Origin: Arthrobacter echini
Lineage (GTDB): Bacteria > Actinomycetota > Actinomycetes > Actinomycetales > Micrococcaceae
Length of the DNA: 64,000 nucleotides
NCBI RefSeq assembly: GCF_004803505.1
Contig: NZ_SSWH01000002.1
Location: forward strand, 1-64,000
Direction of reading: 5' to 3'
Shown here one piece after another: positions 18,142-28,049 of the stretch (position 1 is its first letter; the number at the start of each line of letters is the position of its first letter). A model generated the notes under the pieces. That model did not search any database. It was not told the origin of the DNA and saw only the letters and a list, made by a program, of their open reading frames with translations. The position numbers and the translations under genes are program-made.

Positions 18142-18175
18142 GAACAGGCGCCCCGAGGATCCGGGGCGCCTGTTC
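18142..18175 (-). terminator. Perfect 14-bp stem hairpin between infB and rbfA
   Basis: GAACAGGCGCCCCG (18142-18155) and its exact complement (18162-18175) flank a 6-nt loop. It lies 12 bp after the infB stop on the minus strand. There is no U-tract. It is likely a terminator or attenuator that partly uncouples rbfA from infB. Confidence 0.75.
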
Positions 18176-18186
18176 TCATCGGGACA

Positions 18187-21066
18187 CTAGACGCGGGGCT
18201 TCTCCCGCATCTCGAAGGTCTCGATGGTGTCGCCTTCCTTGACGTCGTTGAACGAGCCCAGGCCGATACCGCACTCGAAGTCCGTGCGGACCTCGGTGAC
18301 GTCGTCCTTGAAGCGCTTGAGCGAGTCCACGGAGAGGTTGTCCCCGACGACCTTGCCGTCGCGCAGCACCCGAGCCCTCGTGTTCCGCCGGATCACACCG
18401 GATCGAACGATCGACCCGGCGATGTTCCCGACCTTCGAGGAACGGAACACCTCGCGTACCTCTGCGGTACCGAGCTGCACCTCCTCGTACTCCGGCTTGA
18501 GCATGCCCTTGAGCGCCAGTTCGATATCGTCGATCGCCGCGTAGATGACCGAGTAGAAGCGCATGTCCACGCCCTCGCGGTCGGCGAGGTCCGCCACGCG
18601 CTCGGCCGGCTTCACGTTGAAACCGATGATGATCGCATTGTCCACGGTGGCCAGGTTGACGTCGTTCTGCGTGATCGCTCCGACCCCGCGGTGGATGACG
18701 CGCAGCTGCACGCCCTCTCCCACGTCGATCTTGAGCAGCGAGTCCTCGAGCGCCTCGACGGCACCCGAGACGTCACCCTTGAGGATGAGATTGAGCGTGT
18801 CGACCTTGCCGTCGGCGACCGCCTGGTCGAAGTCCTCGAGGCTGATGCGCTTGCGGCGCTTCGCGAGGGCCGCATTGCGGTCCGCCGCCTCGCGCTTCTC
18901 CGCGATCTGACGGGCAGTGCGCTCGTCATCCGTCACGAAGAACGTATCCCCTGCGCGTGGCACGTTGGACAGACCGAGCACCTGGACCGGACGCGAGGGC
19001 TCCGCCGTCGTGACGGTGTCGCCGTTCTCGTCGAACATGGCACGCACCCGGCCGTGAGCCGTACCGGCGACGATCGTGTCCCCGACGTTCAGCGTTCCCG
19101 ACTGCACCAGCACGGTGGCAACGGCTCCCCGACCGCGGTCGAGGTTGGCCTCGATCGCGATGCCGCGGGCGTCCTTGTTCGGATTCGCCCGCATGTCCAG
19201 GGCTGCATCGGCTGTCAGCAGGACCGCTTCGAGGAGCTCGTCGATCCCCATTCCCTGCAGCGCGGAGACGTGCACGAACATCGTGTCGCCGCCGTACTCC
19301 TCGGGAACCAGACCGTACTCGGTGAGCTGGCCCTTGACCTTGTCCGGGTTCGCGCCCTCCTTGTCCATCTTGTTGACGGCGACGACGATCGGCACGTTCG
19401 CCGCCTGCGCGTGGTTGAGCGCCTCGACGGTCTGCGGCATCACGCCGTCGTCGGCAGCCACCACGAGCACCGCGATGTCGGTCACCTTCGCACCACGGGC
19501 ACGCATGGCCGTGAACGCCTCGTGGCCCGGGGTGTCGATGAAGGTGATGGCGCGCGTGGTGTCCTCGTGGACGTGCTGGATCTGGTAGGCACCGATGTGC
19601 TGGGTGATGCCTCCGTGCTCGCCCTCGACGACCTTGGTGTTCCGCACGGCGTCGAGCAGTCGTGTCTTACCGTGGTCCACGTGGCCCATGACGGTCACGA
19701 CGGGCGGACGTGCCTCGAGCTGCTCGTCACCCTCGGCGTCGAGCTCGGCATCGAAATCGATGTCGAAGCTGCTCAGCAGTTCACGCTCCTCGTCCTCGGG
19801 CGAGACCACCTGGATCTTGTACCCGAGTTCGGTGCCGAGGACCTCGAACGTGTCCTCGTCCAGCGACTGGGTAGCCGTGGCCATCTCACCGAGGTGGAAC
19901 AGCACCGTCACCAGCGCAGCCGGGTTCGCCTCGATCTTGTCGGCGAAATCGGTGATCGACGAGCCACGGCGCAACCGTACGGTCGAGTTGCCGTCCCCGC
20001 GGGGTACGCTCACGCCGCCCAGCGACGGAGCCGACATCTGCTCCAGTTCCTGCCGCTTCGCCCGCTTCGACTTGCGCTGCTTGCCACGACCGGCTCCACC
20101 CTTGCCGAAGGCGCCGGCGGTACCGCCGCGTCCGCGGCCGCCCTTGCCGAAGCCGCCACCGGCCGGTGCGCCGCTCGGACTGTTCGGAGCCCCGCCTGGT
20201 CCGCGCCGTGGGCCGGCTCCTGCACCCGGTGCTCCACGGCCCGGTGCTGCCGGGCGCTCGGTGCGATTGGGCATCATGCCGGGAGTGGGTCGCGATCCCG
20301 GGGTTCCGGGGCGTGGTGCGCCGGGCCTCGGTGCTGCGGGACGCGGACCACCCGCGCCTGCTGCGGGACGGGGTCCACCCGCGCCGGCCGCAGGACGCTG
20401 CTGGGCGTCGTCTCGGCGGCCCGGGCGGGGCATGCCCTGGGACGGAGCGAAGGGATTGTTCCCCGGACGTGGCGGACGCTCGGATCCCCGGTCGGCGCCG
20501 CGATCGGTGTCGCCGCGACGGGACCCCATGCCCTGGGACGGAGCGAAGGGATTGTTCCCCGGACGCGGAGCCCCCGGGCGTGCGCCCGAAGGACGAGTGG
20601 TGCCTGCCGAGGGTGCTGCCGGAGGCGTGGCCGGACGAGGCCCGGGCCGGTTGTCCGAACCCTGCTCGGTCTGCTGGGCGGGCGCAGGAGCATCCTGGGC
20701 GGGAGCCTCAGCTGCCGGTGCCTCGCTCGAGAAGGGCGAGGGCCGCACCGGGGCCGGCGTCGGGGGCGCCTCCGGTGTGGACGGTGCGGTTGGTGCTGCC
20801 GGTGCCGGGACGGGTGCCTCCGGGGCGGGCTTCGTTGCACCGGGCTTGGGTCCCGACGGCGCCGGGGCCGCCTGGCGGACCGGGGATGCCGTGGATGCCT
20901 TCGCCACGGCGTCGGGGAATGCGCCGCGAAGCTTCTTCACGACGGGGGCCTCGATGGTGGATGAGGCGGAACGGACGAATTCGCCCAGTTCCTGCAGTTT
21001 CGCAACTGCGTCTTTCGAGGTTATACCGAGCTCTTTCGCGAGTTCGTGTACGCGGACCTTGGCCAC
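18187..21066 (-). CDS. infB: Translation initiation factor IF-2
   Basis: IF-2 is the GTPase that brings initiator tRNA to the 30S subunit. The 959-residue product has the N-terminal IF2_N domain ([22 protein letters not shown]), a long low-complexity linker (about 55-340) rich in Pro, Ala, Gly and Arg, the G domain with [10 protein letters not shown] near residue 460, NKMD and the switch motif DTPGHEAF, then domains II to IV. The start is GTG 21066 with AGGAG 4 nt upstream. The linker holds repeated [13 protein letters not shown] units encoded partly by an exact 39-bp DNA repeat. Confidence 0.97.
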   Translation of the reverse strand: MAKVRVHELAKELGITSKDAVAKLQELGEFVRSASSTIEAPVVKKLRGAFPDAVAKASTASPVRQAAPAPSGPKPGATKPAPEAPVPAPAAPTAPSTPEAPPTPAPVRPSPFSSEAPAAEAPAQDAPAPAQQTEQGSDNRPGPRPATPPAAPSAGTTRPSGARPGAPRPGNNPFAPSQGMGSRRGDTDRGADRGSERPPRPGNNPFAPSQGMPRPGRRDDAQQRPAAGAGGPRPAAGAGGPRPAAPRPGAPRPGTPGSRPTPGMMPNRTERPAAPGRGAPGAGAGPRRGPGGAPNSPSGAPAGGGFGKGGRGRGGTAGAFGKGGAGRGKQRKSKRAKRQELEQMSAPSLGGVSVPRGDGNSTVRLRRGSSITDFADKIEANPAALVTVLFHLGEMATATQSLDEDTFEVLGTELGYKIQVVSPEDEERELLSSFDIDFDAELDAEGDEQLEARPPVVTVMGHVDHGKTRLLDAVRNTKVVEGEHGGITQHIGAYQIQHVHEDTTRAITFIDTPGHEAFTAMRARGAKVTDIAVLVVAADDGVMPQTVEALNHAQAANVPIVVAVNKMDKEGANPDKVKGQLTEYGLVPEEYGGDTMFVHVSALQGMGIDELLEAVLLTADAALDMRANPNKDARGIAIEANLDRGRGAVATVLVQSGTLNVGDTIVAGTAHGRVRAMFDENGDTVTTAEPSRPVQVLGLSNVPRAGDTFFVTDDERTARQIAEKREAADRNAALAKRRKRISLEDFDQAVADGKVDTLNLILKGDVSGAVEALEDSLLKIDVGEGVQLRVIHRGVGAITQNDVNLATVDNAIIIGFNVKPAERVADLADREGVDMRFYSVIYAAIDDIELALKGMLKPEYEEVQLGTAEVREVFRSSKVGNIAGSIVRSGVIRRNTRARVLRDGKVVGDNLSVDSLKRFKDDVTEVRTDFECGIGLGSFNDVKEGDTIETFEMREKPRV
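20431..20565. repeat. Exact 39-bp direct repeat in the infB linker
   Basis: The 39 bp at 20431-20469 are identical to those at 20527-20565 (offset 96 bp). They encode the repeated [11 protein letters not shown] linker unit; a third, diverged copy of the peptide lies upstream. Arginine/proline/alanine/glycine repeats around 20330-20400 (GGPRPAA units) are also tandem. Such repeats can expand or contract by slippage or recombination. Confidence 0.85.
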
Positions 21067-21190
21067 ATTTCTCCTGTCTCGGTCCGCACCGAGTCAGGCA
21101 CGAACCATCTATTTCCTGCTGCTGCGACCGATCGGCAGAGCGATCGGCGCCTCGAATGCAGAGCGCAACGGATTGATCATCGTTGCGCAC

Positions 21191-21589
21191 TCATCGCTGG
21201 GTGCTCATCGAATTTCCATGAGGGTAATGACCCGCTTCCAGGGAGGACGGTGGTGAGTCGGAGCGTGCGTGTCGACGCTCCAGATATGCCCGGAAGTCCA
21301 CTGCGAACTGCGCAGTGTCCACCGGCCTGCGGAAGGCTCTGTTGAAAGCTCTCCGTCTGACGGCCAGGTCCAGGCACGCCGGGTCGGGATGCAGCCATGC
21401 ACCCCGTCCGGACAGTCGGCGCCGCTCGTCGATCACGGCGACGCTCAGTTCGCCGACCGGACGTGCAACGACCCGAATCACGTGTGACCGGCGGTCCCGC
21501 CGACGGCACCCTACGCACGTGCGTAGCGGATGGGTGCTCCGGTGGTGCCCGGGATCTTCCGGGCGTGACGCGACATCAGTCCCTTTCAT
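21191..21589 (-). CDS. YlxR-family (DUF448) nucleic-acid-binding protein
   Basis: The 132-residue product contains LRTCVGCRRRD, the YlxR signature, and the GRGAWLHPDPACLDLAVRR segment of the DUF448 fold. YlxR proteins lie between nusA and infB in many bacteria and bind nucleic acid; Bacillus YlxR acts on transcription and RNase P. The ATG at 21589 is preceded by AAGGGG. The position between nusA (42 bp upstream) and infB (124 bp downstream) matches the conserved order. Confidence 0.88.
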   Translation of the reverse strand: MKGTDVASRPEDPGHHRSTHPLRTCVGCRRRDRRSHVIRVVARPVGELSVAVIDERRRLSGRGAWLHPDPACLDLAVRRRAFNRAFRRPVDTAQFAVDFRAYLERRHARSDSPPSSLEAGHYPHGNSMSTQR

Positions 21590-21631
21590 TCTACCCCTTG
21601 CGCGCTCTGGTCACCGACCCGGCGGCACGCG

Positions 21632-22621
21632 TCAGGCCCTGGCTTCCTGTGCGGGCTTCGCGGCGTCGGAGACGATGTCGATCCGCCAGCCGGTCAGCTT
21701 CGCGGCCAGCCGCGCATTCTGCCCCTCCTTGCCGATGGCCAGCGAGAGCTGGTAGTCGGGAACGACGACGCGCGCCGACCTCGTCGCCTCGTCCGTGATG
21801 GTCACCGAGTTGACCCTCGACGGCGACAGGGCACTGGCGATGAACGCCGCGGCGTCGTCGTTGTAGTCGACGATGTCGATCTTCTCGTCGTTCAGCTCAC
21901 TCATGACGGCGCGGACCCGGCCACCCATCTCACCGATGCACGCACCTTTGGCGTTGACGCCCGGGATGGTGGCCCGCACCGCCATCTTGGTGCGATGCCC
22001 GGCCTCACGGGCGAGGGCGACGATCTCCACGGTCCCGTCGGCGATCTCCGGCACCTCGAGTTCGAAGAGCTTCCGGACGAGCCCGGGGTGGGAGCGGGAG
22101 AGCGTGATGGACGGACCCTTCAGTCCGCGGTGCACGTCGACGACGAAGGCCCGCAACCGCGTCCCGTGCAGGTACTTCTCCCCGGGCACCTGCTCCGGTG
22201 GCGGCAGGACGGCCTCCACCGTGCCCAGATTGACCTGCACCATGTGGGGATTGTTGCCCTGCTGGATCATCCCGGCGACGATCTCGCCTTCCTTGCCGCG
22301 GAACTCCCCCAGGATGTTCTCGTCCTCGGCGTCGCGCAGTCGCTGCAGGATGACCTGCCGCGCGGTGCTCGAGGCGATCCGGCCGAAGCCGCTGGGCGTG
22401 TCGTCGAACTCACCCACGCTCTCGCCGTTCTCGTCGGTCTCGACAGCCCAGATGACGACGTGCCCGTTCCTGCGGTCGAGCTCCGCGCGCGCTTTCTCGT
22501 GTGCTCCCGGTGTGCGGTGGTAGGCGATGAGCAGGGCCTGCTCGATCGTGGGGATCAGCCGGTCCAGCGGGATCTCCCGCTCGCGCTCGAGGGATCGCAG
22601 TGCGCTCATGTCAATGTCCAT
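21632..22621 (-). CDS. nusA: Transcription termination/antitermination factor NusA
   Basis: NusA binds RNA polymerase and modulates pausing, termination and antitermination. The 329-residue product has the N-terminal polymerase-binding domain, an S1 domain ([23 protein letters not shown]), and two KH domains ([17 protein letters not shown] and [23 protein letters not shown]). It lacks the acidic C-terminal repeats of E. coli NusA, as is normal for actinobacteria. Start 22621 is supported by AAGGAG 7 nt upstream. It overlaps the rimP stop by 11 bp. Confidence 0.96.
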   Translation of the reverse strand: MDIDMSALRSLEREREIPLDRLIPTIEQALLIAYHRTPGAHEKARAELDRRNGHVVIWAVETDENGESVGEFDDTPSGFGRIASSTARQVILQRLRDAEDENILGEFRGKEGEIVAGMIQQGNNPHMVQVNLGTVEAVLPPPEQVPGEKYLHGTRLRAFVVDVHRGLKGPSITLSRSHPGLVRKLFELEVPEIADGTVEIVALAREAGHRTKMAVRATIPGVNAKGACIGEMGGRVRAVMSELNDEKIDIVDYNDDAAAFIASALSPSRVNSVTITDEATRSARVVVPDYQLSLAIGKEGQNARLAAKLTGWRIDIVSDAAKPAQEARA

Positions 22622-23270
22622 GTGGGTCTCCTTGACCGCGGTGTCCGTCTCCGGCGTTCTCCGGGTCCGTCCCGTCGGCGTCATCGTGGTGGTCGTGCTG
22701 CTCGTCCTGGGCGTGCGCGAACTCGACCTGGACGACCCCCTTGCTGATCCTGCTGAAATCGAGGGTGAGCGGCTCGCCCTGCTTCGGCTTCGTGCCCTTC
22801 CTGACCGGCAGCTGCGGGAGGAGCCGCACTCCGGCGTCGGTGACGTTCTCCAGGCGGCCGAGGACAACGTCCCCGCCGACCTGCTTCACCTCGATCATTC
22901 GCCCCACGTTCCGGCGCCAGTGCCGAGGCTCGGTGAGGGGGCGGGAAACACCGGGAGAAGAGATCTCCAGGCTGTACGGGCGGTCGTCGTTCTCCGGATC
23001 CTCGTCCATCACCACGGAGAGATCGGTGGAGATGGCAGAGATCACATCGAGCCCCATGCTTCCCGTGGCATCCTCGGGCAGGTCGACCACCACGTGGACG
23101 GTGCGGTGGGAACCGGCCTGCTTGATGTCCACATCCTCGAGATAGAGGTGGTGCTGGTCGACGACGGGCTGCAACCTGGTGCGCAACCGCTCTGCTTCGG
23201 CCCGGAGTTCGGCTTCGAGGGTGGATCTGCGGAGCGAAGCCTGGTGTTCGTTCCCGGACCGGACTGCCAT
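22611..23270 (-). CDS. rimP: Ribosome maturation factor RimP
   Basis: RimP acts in 30S subunit maturation. The 219-residue product has the YhbC fold: [22 protein letters not shown] and [26 protein letters not shown]. It is long because of a His/Asp-rich C-terminal tail ([16 protein letters not shown]) that overlaps nusA. The start at 23270 (MAVRSGN) has GGGAGG 5 nt upstream; an in-frame ATG at 23315 lies upstream of the likely -10 TACTCT (23303-23308) and would not be transcribed from it. Confidence 0.93.
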   Translation of the reverse strand: MAVRSGNEHQASLRRSTLEAELRAEAERLRTRLQPVVDQHHLYLEDVDIKQAGSHRTVHVVVDLPEDATGSMGLDVISAISTDLSVVMDEDPENDDRPYSLEISSPGVSRPLTEPRHWRRNVGRMIEVKQVGGDVVLGRLENVTDAGVRLLPQLPVRKGTKPKQGEPLTLDFSRISKGVVQVEFAHAQDEQHDHHDDADGTDPENAGDGHRGQGDPHGH

Positions 23271-23302
23271 GGCTGCCTCCCACTCGATGATGTTGTCCTC
23301 CA

Positions 23303-23308
23303 AGAGTA
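23303..23308 (-). promoter_or_regulatory. Candidate -10 box of the rimP-nusA-ylxR-infB operon
   Basis: TACTCT on the minus strand would start transcription near 23296, giving a short leader of about 26 nt with a strong ribosome binding site before the rimP ATG at 23270. Confidence 0.4.
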
Positions 23309-23375
23309 CCGACATTCCCGGGCACCGGGTGTTGCGGGAGCCCCGGACGGACCAACCGTGGGAGCATCGGAAACT

Positions 23376-24428
23376 GTGATCGGACGTGGGTGGAACGACG
23401 GGAATCGGCTGGATCGTGGTCCGGTCCGCTGGATGGTCCGGCTCGCTGCGGGCTTCGTGCTGGTGCTCGTCGTGCTCGGTCTCGGCATGGGGGCACCCGG
23501 AGAACCGCGATCGGTCTCCTCCGCCGCCGAACAGGCACAGCAGGACGCCGAAGGACGCTTCCGGGCACTCGCGGCACAGGTCCGAGGGGCCGCTGTGGAC
23601 GATCCCTCCACCGCGGATCTGCTAGGGGCTCTGGCCACCGATCTGGATGTCCAGGCCGACGCCGTGGCGTTGCCTTGGCCGGCAGCAGATGGAGCGGCTC
23701 CTGCTGCGGCGACCGGAGTTCCCGGCGGGTCTCCGCCGGCCGGAGCCGCGCCCGCCGACGCGCAGAGCGTGCTGGTGAGGCTGCGGGACAGCGCCGAGCA
23801 GAGCCTGCGGGACGCGGTGACCGCCGAGCCCGGCCCCGCCCGGGTCCTCGCAGCAGCGGGAGCCAACCAGTGGCGCCACGCGGTGCTGCTCGGCGAGGCC
23901 CTCGACGTCGACCCCGGTCTGCCGTCGGTCGAGGCGGCAGTGATCACCGGCTTCGATCGGATCAGCGCGCCCCGGTCCGCTCCGGCCGGCGAGGACTGCA
24001 CCGGCACGGAGCAGGCCTCCGACGCCGAGCGGCTGGCACTGGAGAGCGCCCGCCTGGCCGAGGAGGAGGCCCGCTACGGCTACGAGGTCGCCGCTGCGCT
24101 GATGGGCGACCCGGCCCCCGCGCTCGCCCGTGCCCGTCTCCACGGGGACCTGGCGAACGCGGCAGCTCGGCGGCTGGGCGCACTGTGCGTGCCGGTCGCG
24201 GCGGCACCACCCGCCTACGCGATCGACGCCGCGTTCCGCGCCGACCCCGCAGCTGCTCTGCGTGAACTGGAACAGGATGGTGCCGAGCTCTATGCCGGGC
24301 TGGTGTCCACCGTCGGTCCGGGGGGAAGGGGCTGGATCGTCGCTTCGTTCAACGCAGCGACCCAGCGCAGTCTCGCTGCAGGAACTCCCCTGGACGCCCT
24401 GCCCGGATTGCGGGTCGACGTGCCGTGA
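23376..24428 (+). CDS. DUF4439-like exported protein
   Basis: The 350-residue product has a basic N-terminus and a hydrophobic signal or anchor segment (MVRLAAGFVLVLVVLGLGMG, about 20-39), then an Ala-rich helical region. The C-terminal half from about residue 210 (ESARLAEEEARYGYEVAAALMGDP, ARLHGDLANAAARRLGALC) resembles the ferritin-like DUF4439 domain, whose role is unknown. Start GTG 23376 is tentative; ATG 23433 is an alternative that keeps the signal segment. It is divergent from rimP. Confidence 0.7.
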   Translation: MIGRGWNDGNRLDRGPVRWMVRLAAGFVLVLVVLGLGMGAPGEPRSVSSAAEQAQQDAEGRFRALAAQVRGAAVDDPSTADLLGALATDLDVQADAVALPWPAADGAAPAAATGVPGGSPPAGAAPADAQSVLVRLRDSAEQSLRDAVTAEPGPARVLAAAGANQWRHAVLLGEALDVDPGLPSVEAAVITGFDRISAPRSAPAGEDCTGTEQASDAERLALESARLAEEEARYGYEVAAALMGDPAPALARARLHGDLANAAARRLGALCVPVAAAPPAYAIDAAFRADPAAALRELEQDGAELYAGLVSTVGPGGRGWIVASFNAATQRSLAAGTPLDALPGLRVDVP

Positions 24429-24434
24429 GATCGG

Positions 24435-25241
24435 TCAGGCCAGGAGCGGTTCGATGTTCTCGATCCAGACGTCGTAGCCGAGTTTGACGATCAGCGCACC
24501 GACGACGGCGAGGAACACGATCCGCACGAAGGTGCTGCCCCTGCTGACCGCCATCCGCGAGCCCAGATAGCCGCCGGCCATGTTCGCGGCGCCCAGCAGG
24601 AGGCCGAGACCCCAGAGGATGGAGCCGTTGGGCAGGAAGAACATGAGGGCACCGAAATTGGTCGCCATGTTCACGATCTTCGCCTTCGCACTGGCGCCGA
24701 GGAAGTCGTAGCCGAGCAGCGTGACCATCGCGATGATCAGGAAGGATCCGGTGCCGGGTCCGATCAGACCGTCGTAGAAGCCGATCACCAGACCGATGGC
24801 CGCGGCCGTCCCGTAGTGCCGGGCTCCCCGGTGCTTGAGCCTGGTCAGGGTCCCGACGGAAGGCTTCAGTGCGGTGAAGACCGCGACGGCCACGAGTGCG
24901 ACGACGATCACGGGCTTGAAGACCGACGACGGGAGAGATGCGGCGAGGATCGCCCCGCCGAAACTCCCGACGAGGGCTATCCCCGCCATGGGCAGGGCGG
25001 TACGCAGATCCGGATGCACGCGGCGGTAGTAGGTGACGGCGCTCGTGGTGGTCCCGAAGATGGAGCCCAGCTTGTTCGTCGCCAGCGCCTGTACCGGGCT
25101 GATGCCCGGCACGAGCAGGAGCGCCGGCAGTTGCAGCAGTCCCCCGCCCCCGACGACGGCGTCCACCCAGCCCGCCGAGAATCCGGCGACGAGGACCAGC
25201 AGGATCGTGGCGAGGTGGATCTCCTCGAGCCCGGAGACCAC
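24435..25241 (-). CDS. TauE/SafE (TSUP) family permease
   Basis: The 268-residue protein has about eight hydrophobic helices and the family motifs GWVDAVVGGGGLLQLPALL near the N-terminus and GFYDGLIGPGTGSFLI in the middle, the repeated halves of the 4-toluene-sulfonate uptake/sulfite exporter family. Cargo is probably a small anion or organosulfonate but cannot be assigned. The start is GTG 25241, 8 bp after the proS stop, so it is likely co-transcribed with proS. Confidence 0.85.
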   Translation of the reverse strand: MVSGLEEIHLATILLVLVAGFSAGWVDAVVGGGGLLQLPALLLVPGISPVQALATNKLGSIFGTTTSAVTYYRRVHPDLRTALPMAGIALVGSFGGAILAASLPSSVFKPVIVVALVAVAVFTALKPSVGTLTRLKHRGARHYGTAAAIGLVIGFYDGLIGPGTGSFLIIAMVTLLGYDFLGASAKAKIVNMATNFGALMFFLPNGSILWGLGLLLGAANMAGGYLGSRMAVSRGSTFVRIVFLAVVGALIVKLGYDVWIENIEPLLA

Positions 25242-25248
25242 GATCGTC

Positions 25249-27060
25249 CTAGTGGGCCGTGAGGGCCCGCAGGTGGGCCGCGGCGTCCTCGACCGCCACG
25301 TTCCCGGTCTCGCCCGTCCGACGGTCCCTGATCTCGATGACCCCCTCGGCGAGCCCGCGGCCGACGACGACGATGGTGGGCACACCGATGAGTTCGGCGT
25401 CGCCGAACTTGACGCCGGGCGAGACCTTGGGCCGGTCGTCGTAGAGCACCGTGAGACCTGCGGCCTCGAGCTCCGCCGCGAGCTTCTCCGCCGCCTCGTA
25501 CACGTCGGTGCCCTTGCCCGTGGCCACGAGGTGCACGTCGGCGGGCGCCACGTTGCGCGGCCAGATGATTCCGCGGTCGTCGTGGTTGGACTCCGCCAGG
25601 GCTGCGATGGCCCGGGTGACGCCGACGCCGTAGGAGCCCATGGTGACCGTGGTGAGCTTGCCGTTGCGGTCGAGGACCTTCAGCCCGAGTGCCTCCGCGT
25701 ACTTGCGTCCGAGCTGGAAGATGTGCCCCATCTCGATGCCGCGTGCGGCGACGAGCGGCCCGGAGCCGTCGGGGGCTTCGTCGCCCTCGCGGACCTCGAC
25801 CGCCTCGATGGTGCCGTCCCAGCCGAAGTCGCGCCCCGCGACCAGACCGAAGACGTGCTGCCCGGGTGCGTTGGCGCCCGTGATCCAGCTGGTGCCGCTG
25901 ACCACGCGCGGGTCCACCAGATAGCGCAGACCCGTGCCGGCGTCGACGCCGAGCACGGGATCCTCGAGCGAGAGCCCGGGCCCGATGTAGCCCTTGACGA
26001 GTCCGGGATGCTTCGCCAGGTCCGCCTCGGTGGCCGTCTCCACGGCTACTTCGCCACCGGTTCCCAGGTGCCCGGCGATGGTCGCCTCGATGCGCTTGAG
26101 ATCCACGGCGCGGTCCCCCGGAACGCCGACGACGACGATCTCCCGCTCCCCCGTGGGAAGCACGGCTGCCAGGACCACGTTCTTCAGGGTGTCGGTCGCG
26201 GTCCAGGCGCGATCCTCGCGCGGAACCGCGCTGTTCGCGTGATCCACGAGCGTCTCGATGGTCGGGGTGTCCGGTGTGTCGCGGACTTCCGCAGGTGGCA
26301 GTCCCGTGACATCGATGTCCGCGGGCACGACCGTGGTGACGGCCTCGACGTTCGCGGTGTATCCGCCGGCGGAGCGGACGAAGGTGTCCTCACCGATCGG
26401 CGTGGGGTGCAGGAACTCCTCGCTCCGGGATCCGCCCATGGCACCCGCCGTCGCCGTCACCGGGATGGCCTCGAGACCGAGGCGCTCGAAGATCCGCACG
26501 TAGGCGGCGCGGTGGAGCTCGTAGCTCGCCTCCAGCGATTCGTCGTCGATGTCGAAGGAGTAGGAGTCCTTCATGATGAACTCACGACCACGCAGCAGGC
26601 CCGCACGGGGGCGTGCCTCGTCGCGGTACTTGGTCTGGATCTGGTACAGCCGGACCGGGAGGTCCTTGTAAGAGGTGTAGAGATCCTTCACGAGCAGCGT
26701 GAACATCTCCTCGTGCGTGGGCGCCAGCAGGTAGTCGGCGTCCTTGCGGTCCTTGAGGCGGAAGATGCCTTCGCCGTACTCGGTCCAGCGGTTCGTCGCC
26801 TCGTAGGGTTCCCTGGGCAGCAGCGCCGGGAAATGGACCTCCTGCGCGCCGATCGCCTGCATCTCCTCGCGGATGATGGTCTCCACCCGCGCCAGGACCC
26901 TCAGTCCCAGCGGCAGCCAGCTGTAGATGCCCGGGGCAGCGCGGCGGATGTAGCCCGCGCGCACCAGGAGACGGTGACTGGCGACCTCGGCGTCGGCGGG
27001 ATCCTCACGCAGTGTGCGCAGGAAGAGGGTCGAGAGTCGTAAGACCACGCGGGTGTCCAT
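25249..27060 (-). CDS. proS: Prolyl-tRNA synthetase
   Basis: ProS charges tRNA-Pro. The 603-residue product has class II synthetase motif 1 ([12 protein letters not shown]), motif 2 ([15 protein letters not shown]), an inserted YbaK-like editing domain between motifs 2 and 3 (about residues 240-390), motif 3 ([16 protein letters not shown]) and the C-terminal anticodon-binding domain. This is the long bacterial type. Start ATG 27060 lacks a clear ribosome binding site but follows GATACG by 5 nt; a GTG at 27048 (VVLRLS) is an alternative. Confidence 0.95.
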   Translation of the reverse strand: MDTRVVLRLSTLFLRTLREDPADAEVASHRLLVRAGYIRRAAPGIYSWLPLGLRVLARVETIIREEMQAIGAQEVHFPALLPREPYEATNRWTEYGEGIFRLKDRKDADYLLAPTHEEMFTLLVKDLYTSYKDLPVRLYQIQTKYRDEARPRAGLLRGREFIMKDSYSFDIDDESLEASYELHRAAYVRIFERLGLEAIPVTATAGAMGGSRSEEFLHPTPIGEDTFVRSAGGYTANVEAVTTVVPADIDVTGLPPAEVRDTPDTPTIETLVDHANSAVPREDRAWTATDTLKNVVLAAVLPTGEREIVVVGVPGDRAVDLKRIEATIAGHLGTGGEVAVETATEADLAKHPGLVKGYIGPGLSLEDPVLGVDAGTGLRYLVDPRVVSGTSWITGANAPGQHVFGLVAGRDFGWDGTIEAVEVREGDEAPDGSGPLVAARGIEMGHIFQLGRKYAEALGLKVLDRNGKLTTVTMGSYGVGVTRAIAALAESNHDDRGIIWPRNVAPADVHLVATGKGTDVYEAAEKLAAELEAAGLTVLYDDRPKVSPGVKFGDAELIGVPTIVVVGRGLAEGVIEIRDRRTGETGNVAVEDAAAHLRALTAH

Positions 27061-27085
27061 TCGTCCGTATCGGGTTCTGCCAATC

Positions 27086-27113
27086 CTGTCTCCCGCCGAG
27101 CGGCGGGAGACAG
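27086..27113 (-). terminator. Perfect 12-bp hairpin after the GNAT gene
   Basis: CTGTCTCCCGCC (27086-27097) and its exact complement (27102-27113) flank a GAGC loop. It lies between the acetyltransferase stop (27147) and the proS start (27060) on the minus strand and is well placed to end the dxr-rseP-ispG side of transcription. Confidence 0.75.
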
Positions 27114-27146
27114 CAGCTACCAATCTAGCGGTCGCCGTCGTCGTCC

Positions 27147-28049
27147 TCAGAACAGGATGGTCGCGAACGTGTCCAGCTGCTCGAAGCCCACACGCCGGTA
27201 GGCAGCGATGGCGCGGGCATTGTAGGAGTTCACGTACAGGCTCACGGTGGGTGCCAGCGAGCGGGCAGCGACGACGACGCCAGCCATGTACGGGGCGCTC
27301 AGCCCCTTGCCGCGGTGCTCCGGATTCACCCAGACGCCCTGCACCTGGACCACCTGCGAGGACACCGTTCCGAGCTCGGCCTTGAACACGACCTCGCCGT
27401 TCTCCCCGGTCGCCACGAGGGAGTGTCCCTTGCCGATGAGCGAGGCCACGCGGCGCCGGTAGTGCTCGGAGCCGCCGATGAACGGCGAGTAGCCCACCTC
27501 CTCCTCGAACATGGCGGCGCAGGCCGGCAGGAGCAGATCGAGTTCGTCCGGGCGCGTGAGGCGCAGGTCCGGTGCCGGGGTGATCAGCGGATCCGTGTCC
27601 ATCGCCAGGAGCGGCTGGGCGGGCCGGACGTCGAAGGGTTCGCCGCTGTAGTCCTCGAGCGTGGACCAGAGATCCATCACGGCCTCGGAGGGCCCGAAGA
27701 TCGACGAGAACGTGCGCCCCGACCGGCCGAGATGGTCGCCGAAGATGGCGCCGGTCTCGTCGGTCACCCCGATGGGGACGAGGTTCACGCCCGCCCAGCA
27801 CGCCGCGCGCAACACGCCGAGCCGGAACATCCCGACGATCTCCGCACCGGCGGACGACGGCGCGGCCGTCCCCGTCGCCTCGAGATGGGCGGCGATGAAC
27901 ACATTGGCCACCGGGTCCGCGTTCACGATGGTCCACAGGTCCTGCGTATCGGCCGCTCCCAGGACACGGAAGGACCAGGGCCCTTCCGGATCGGCTTCAG
28001 GATCAGCTAACGGTAACCATGGGGCCACCCTGGCCAGCATTCTCGCCAT
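27147..28049 (-). CDS. GNAT N-acetyltransferase with N-terminal DUF4081-type domain
   Basis: The 300-residue product combines an N-terminal domain with [16 protein letters not shown] (DUF4081 pattern) and a C-terminal GNAT domain whose acetyl-CoA loop is [18 protein letters not shown], ending in [20 protein letters not shown]. The acceptor substrate is unknown. The ATG at 28049 lies 47 bp inside the end of ispG and has GGGAGAGG upstream; ATG 28040 is also possible. The overlap implies co-transcription with ispG, as often seen in actinobacteria. Confidence 0.85.
   Translation of the reverse strand: MARMLARVAPWLPLADPEADPEGPWSFRVLGAADTQDLWTIVNADPVANVFIAAHLEATGTAAPSSAGAEIVGMFRLGVLRAACWAGVNLVPIGVTDETGAIFGDHLGRSGRTFSSIFGPSEAVMDLWSTLEDYSGEPFDVRPAQPLLAMDTDPLITPAPDLRLTRPDELDLLLPACAAMFEEEVGYSPFIGGSEHYRRRVASLIGKGHSLVATGENGEVVFKAELGTVSSQVVQVQGVWVNPEHRGKGLSAPYMAGVVVAARSLAPTVSLYVNSYNARAIAAYRRVGFEQLDTFATILF

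Noticed and set aside
18691..20964. Long open frame antisense to infB (over 750 codons)
   Set aside because: Composition is Arg/His/Asp-rich shadow coding of a high-GC gene; infB on the other strand is unambiguous.
27048..27060. GTG at 27048 as the certain proS start
   Set aside because: Both ATG 27060 and GTG 27048 fit the family; neither has a ribosome binding site, so the choice was left open.
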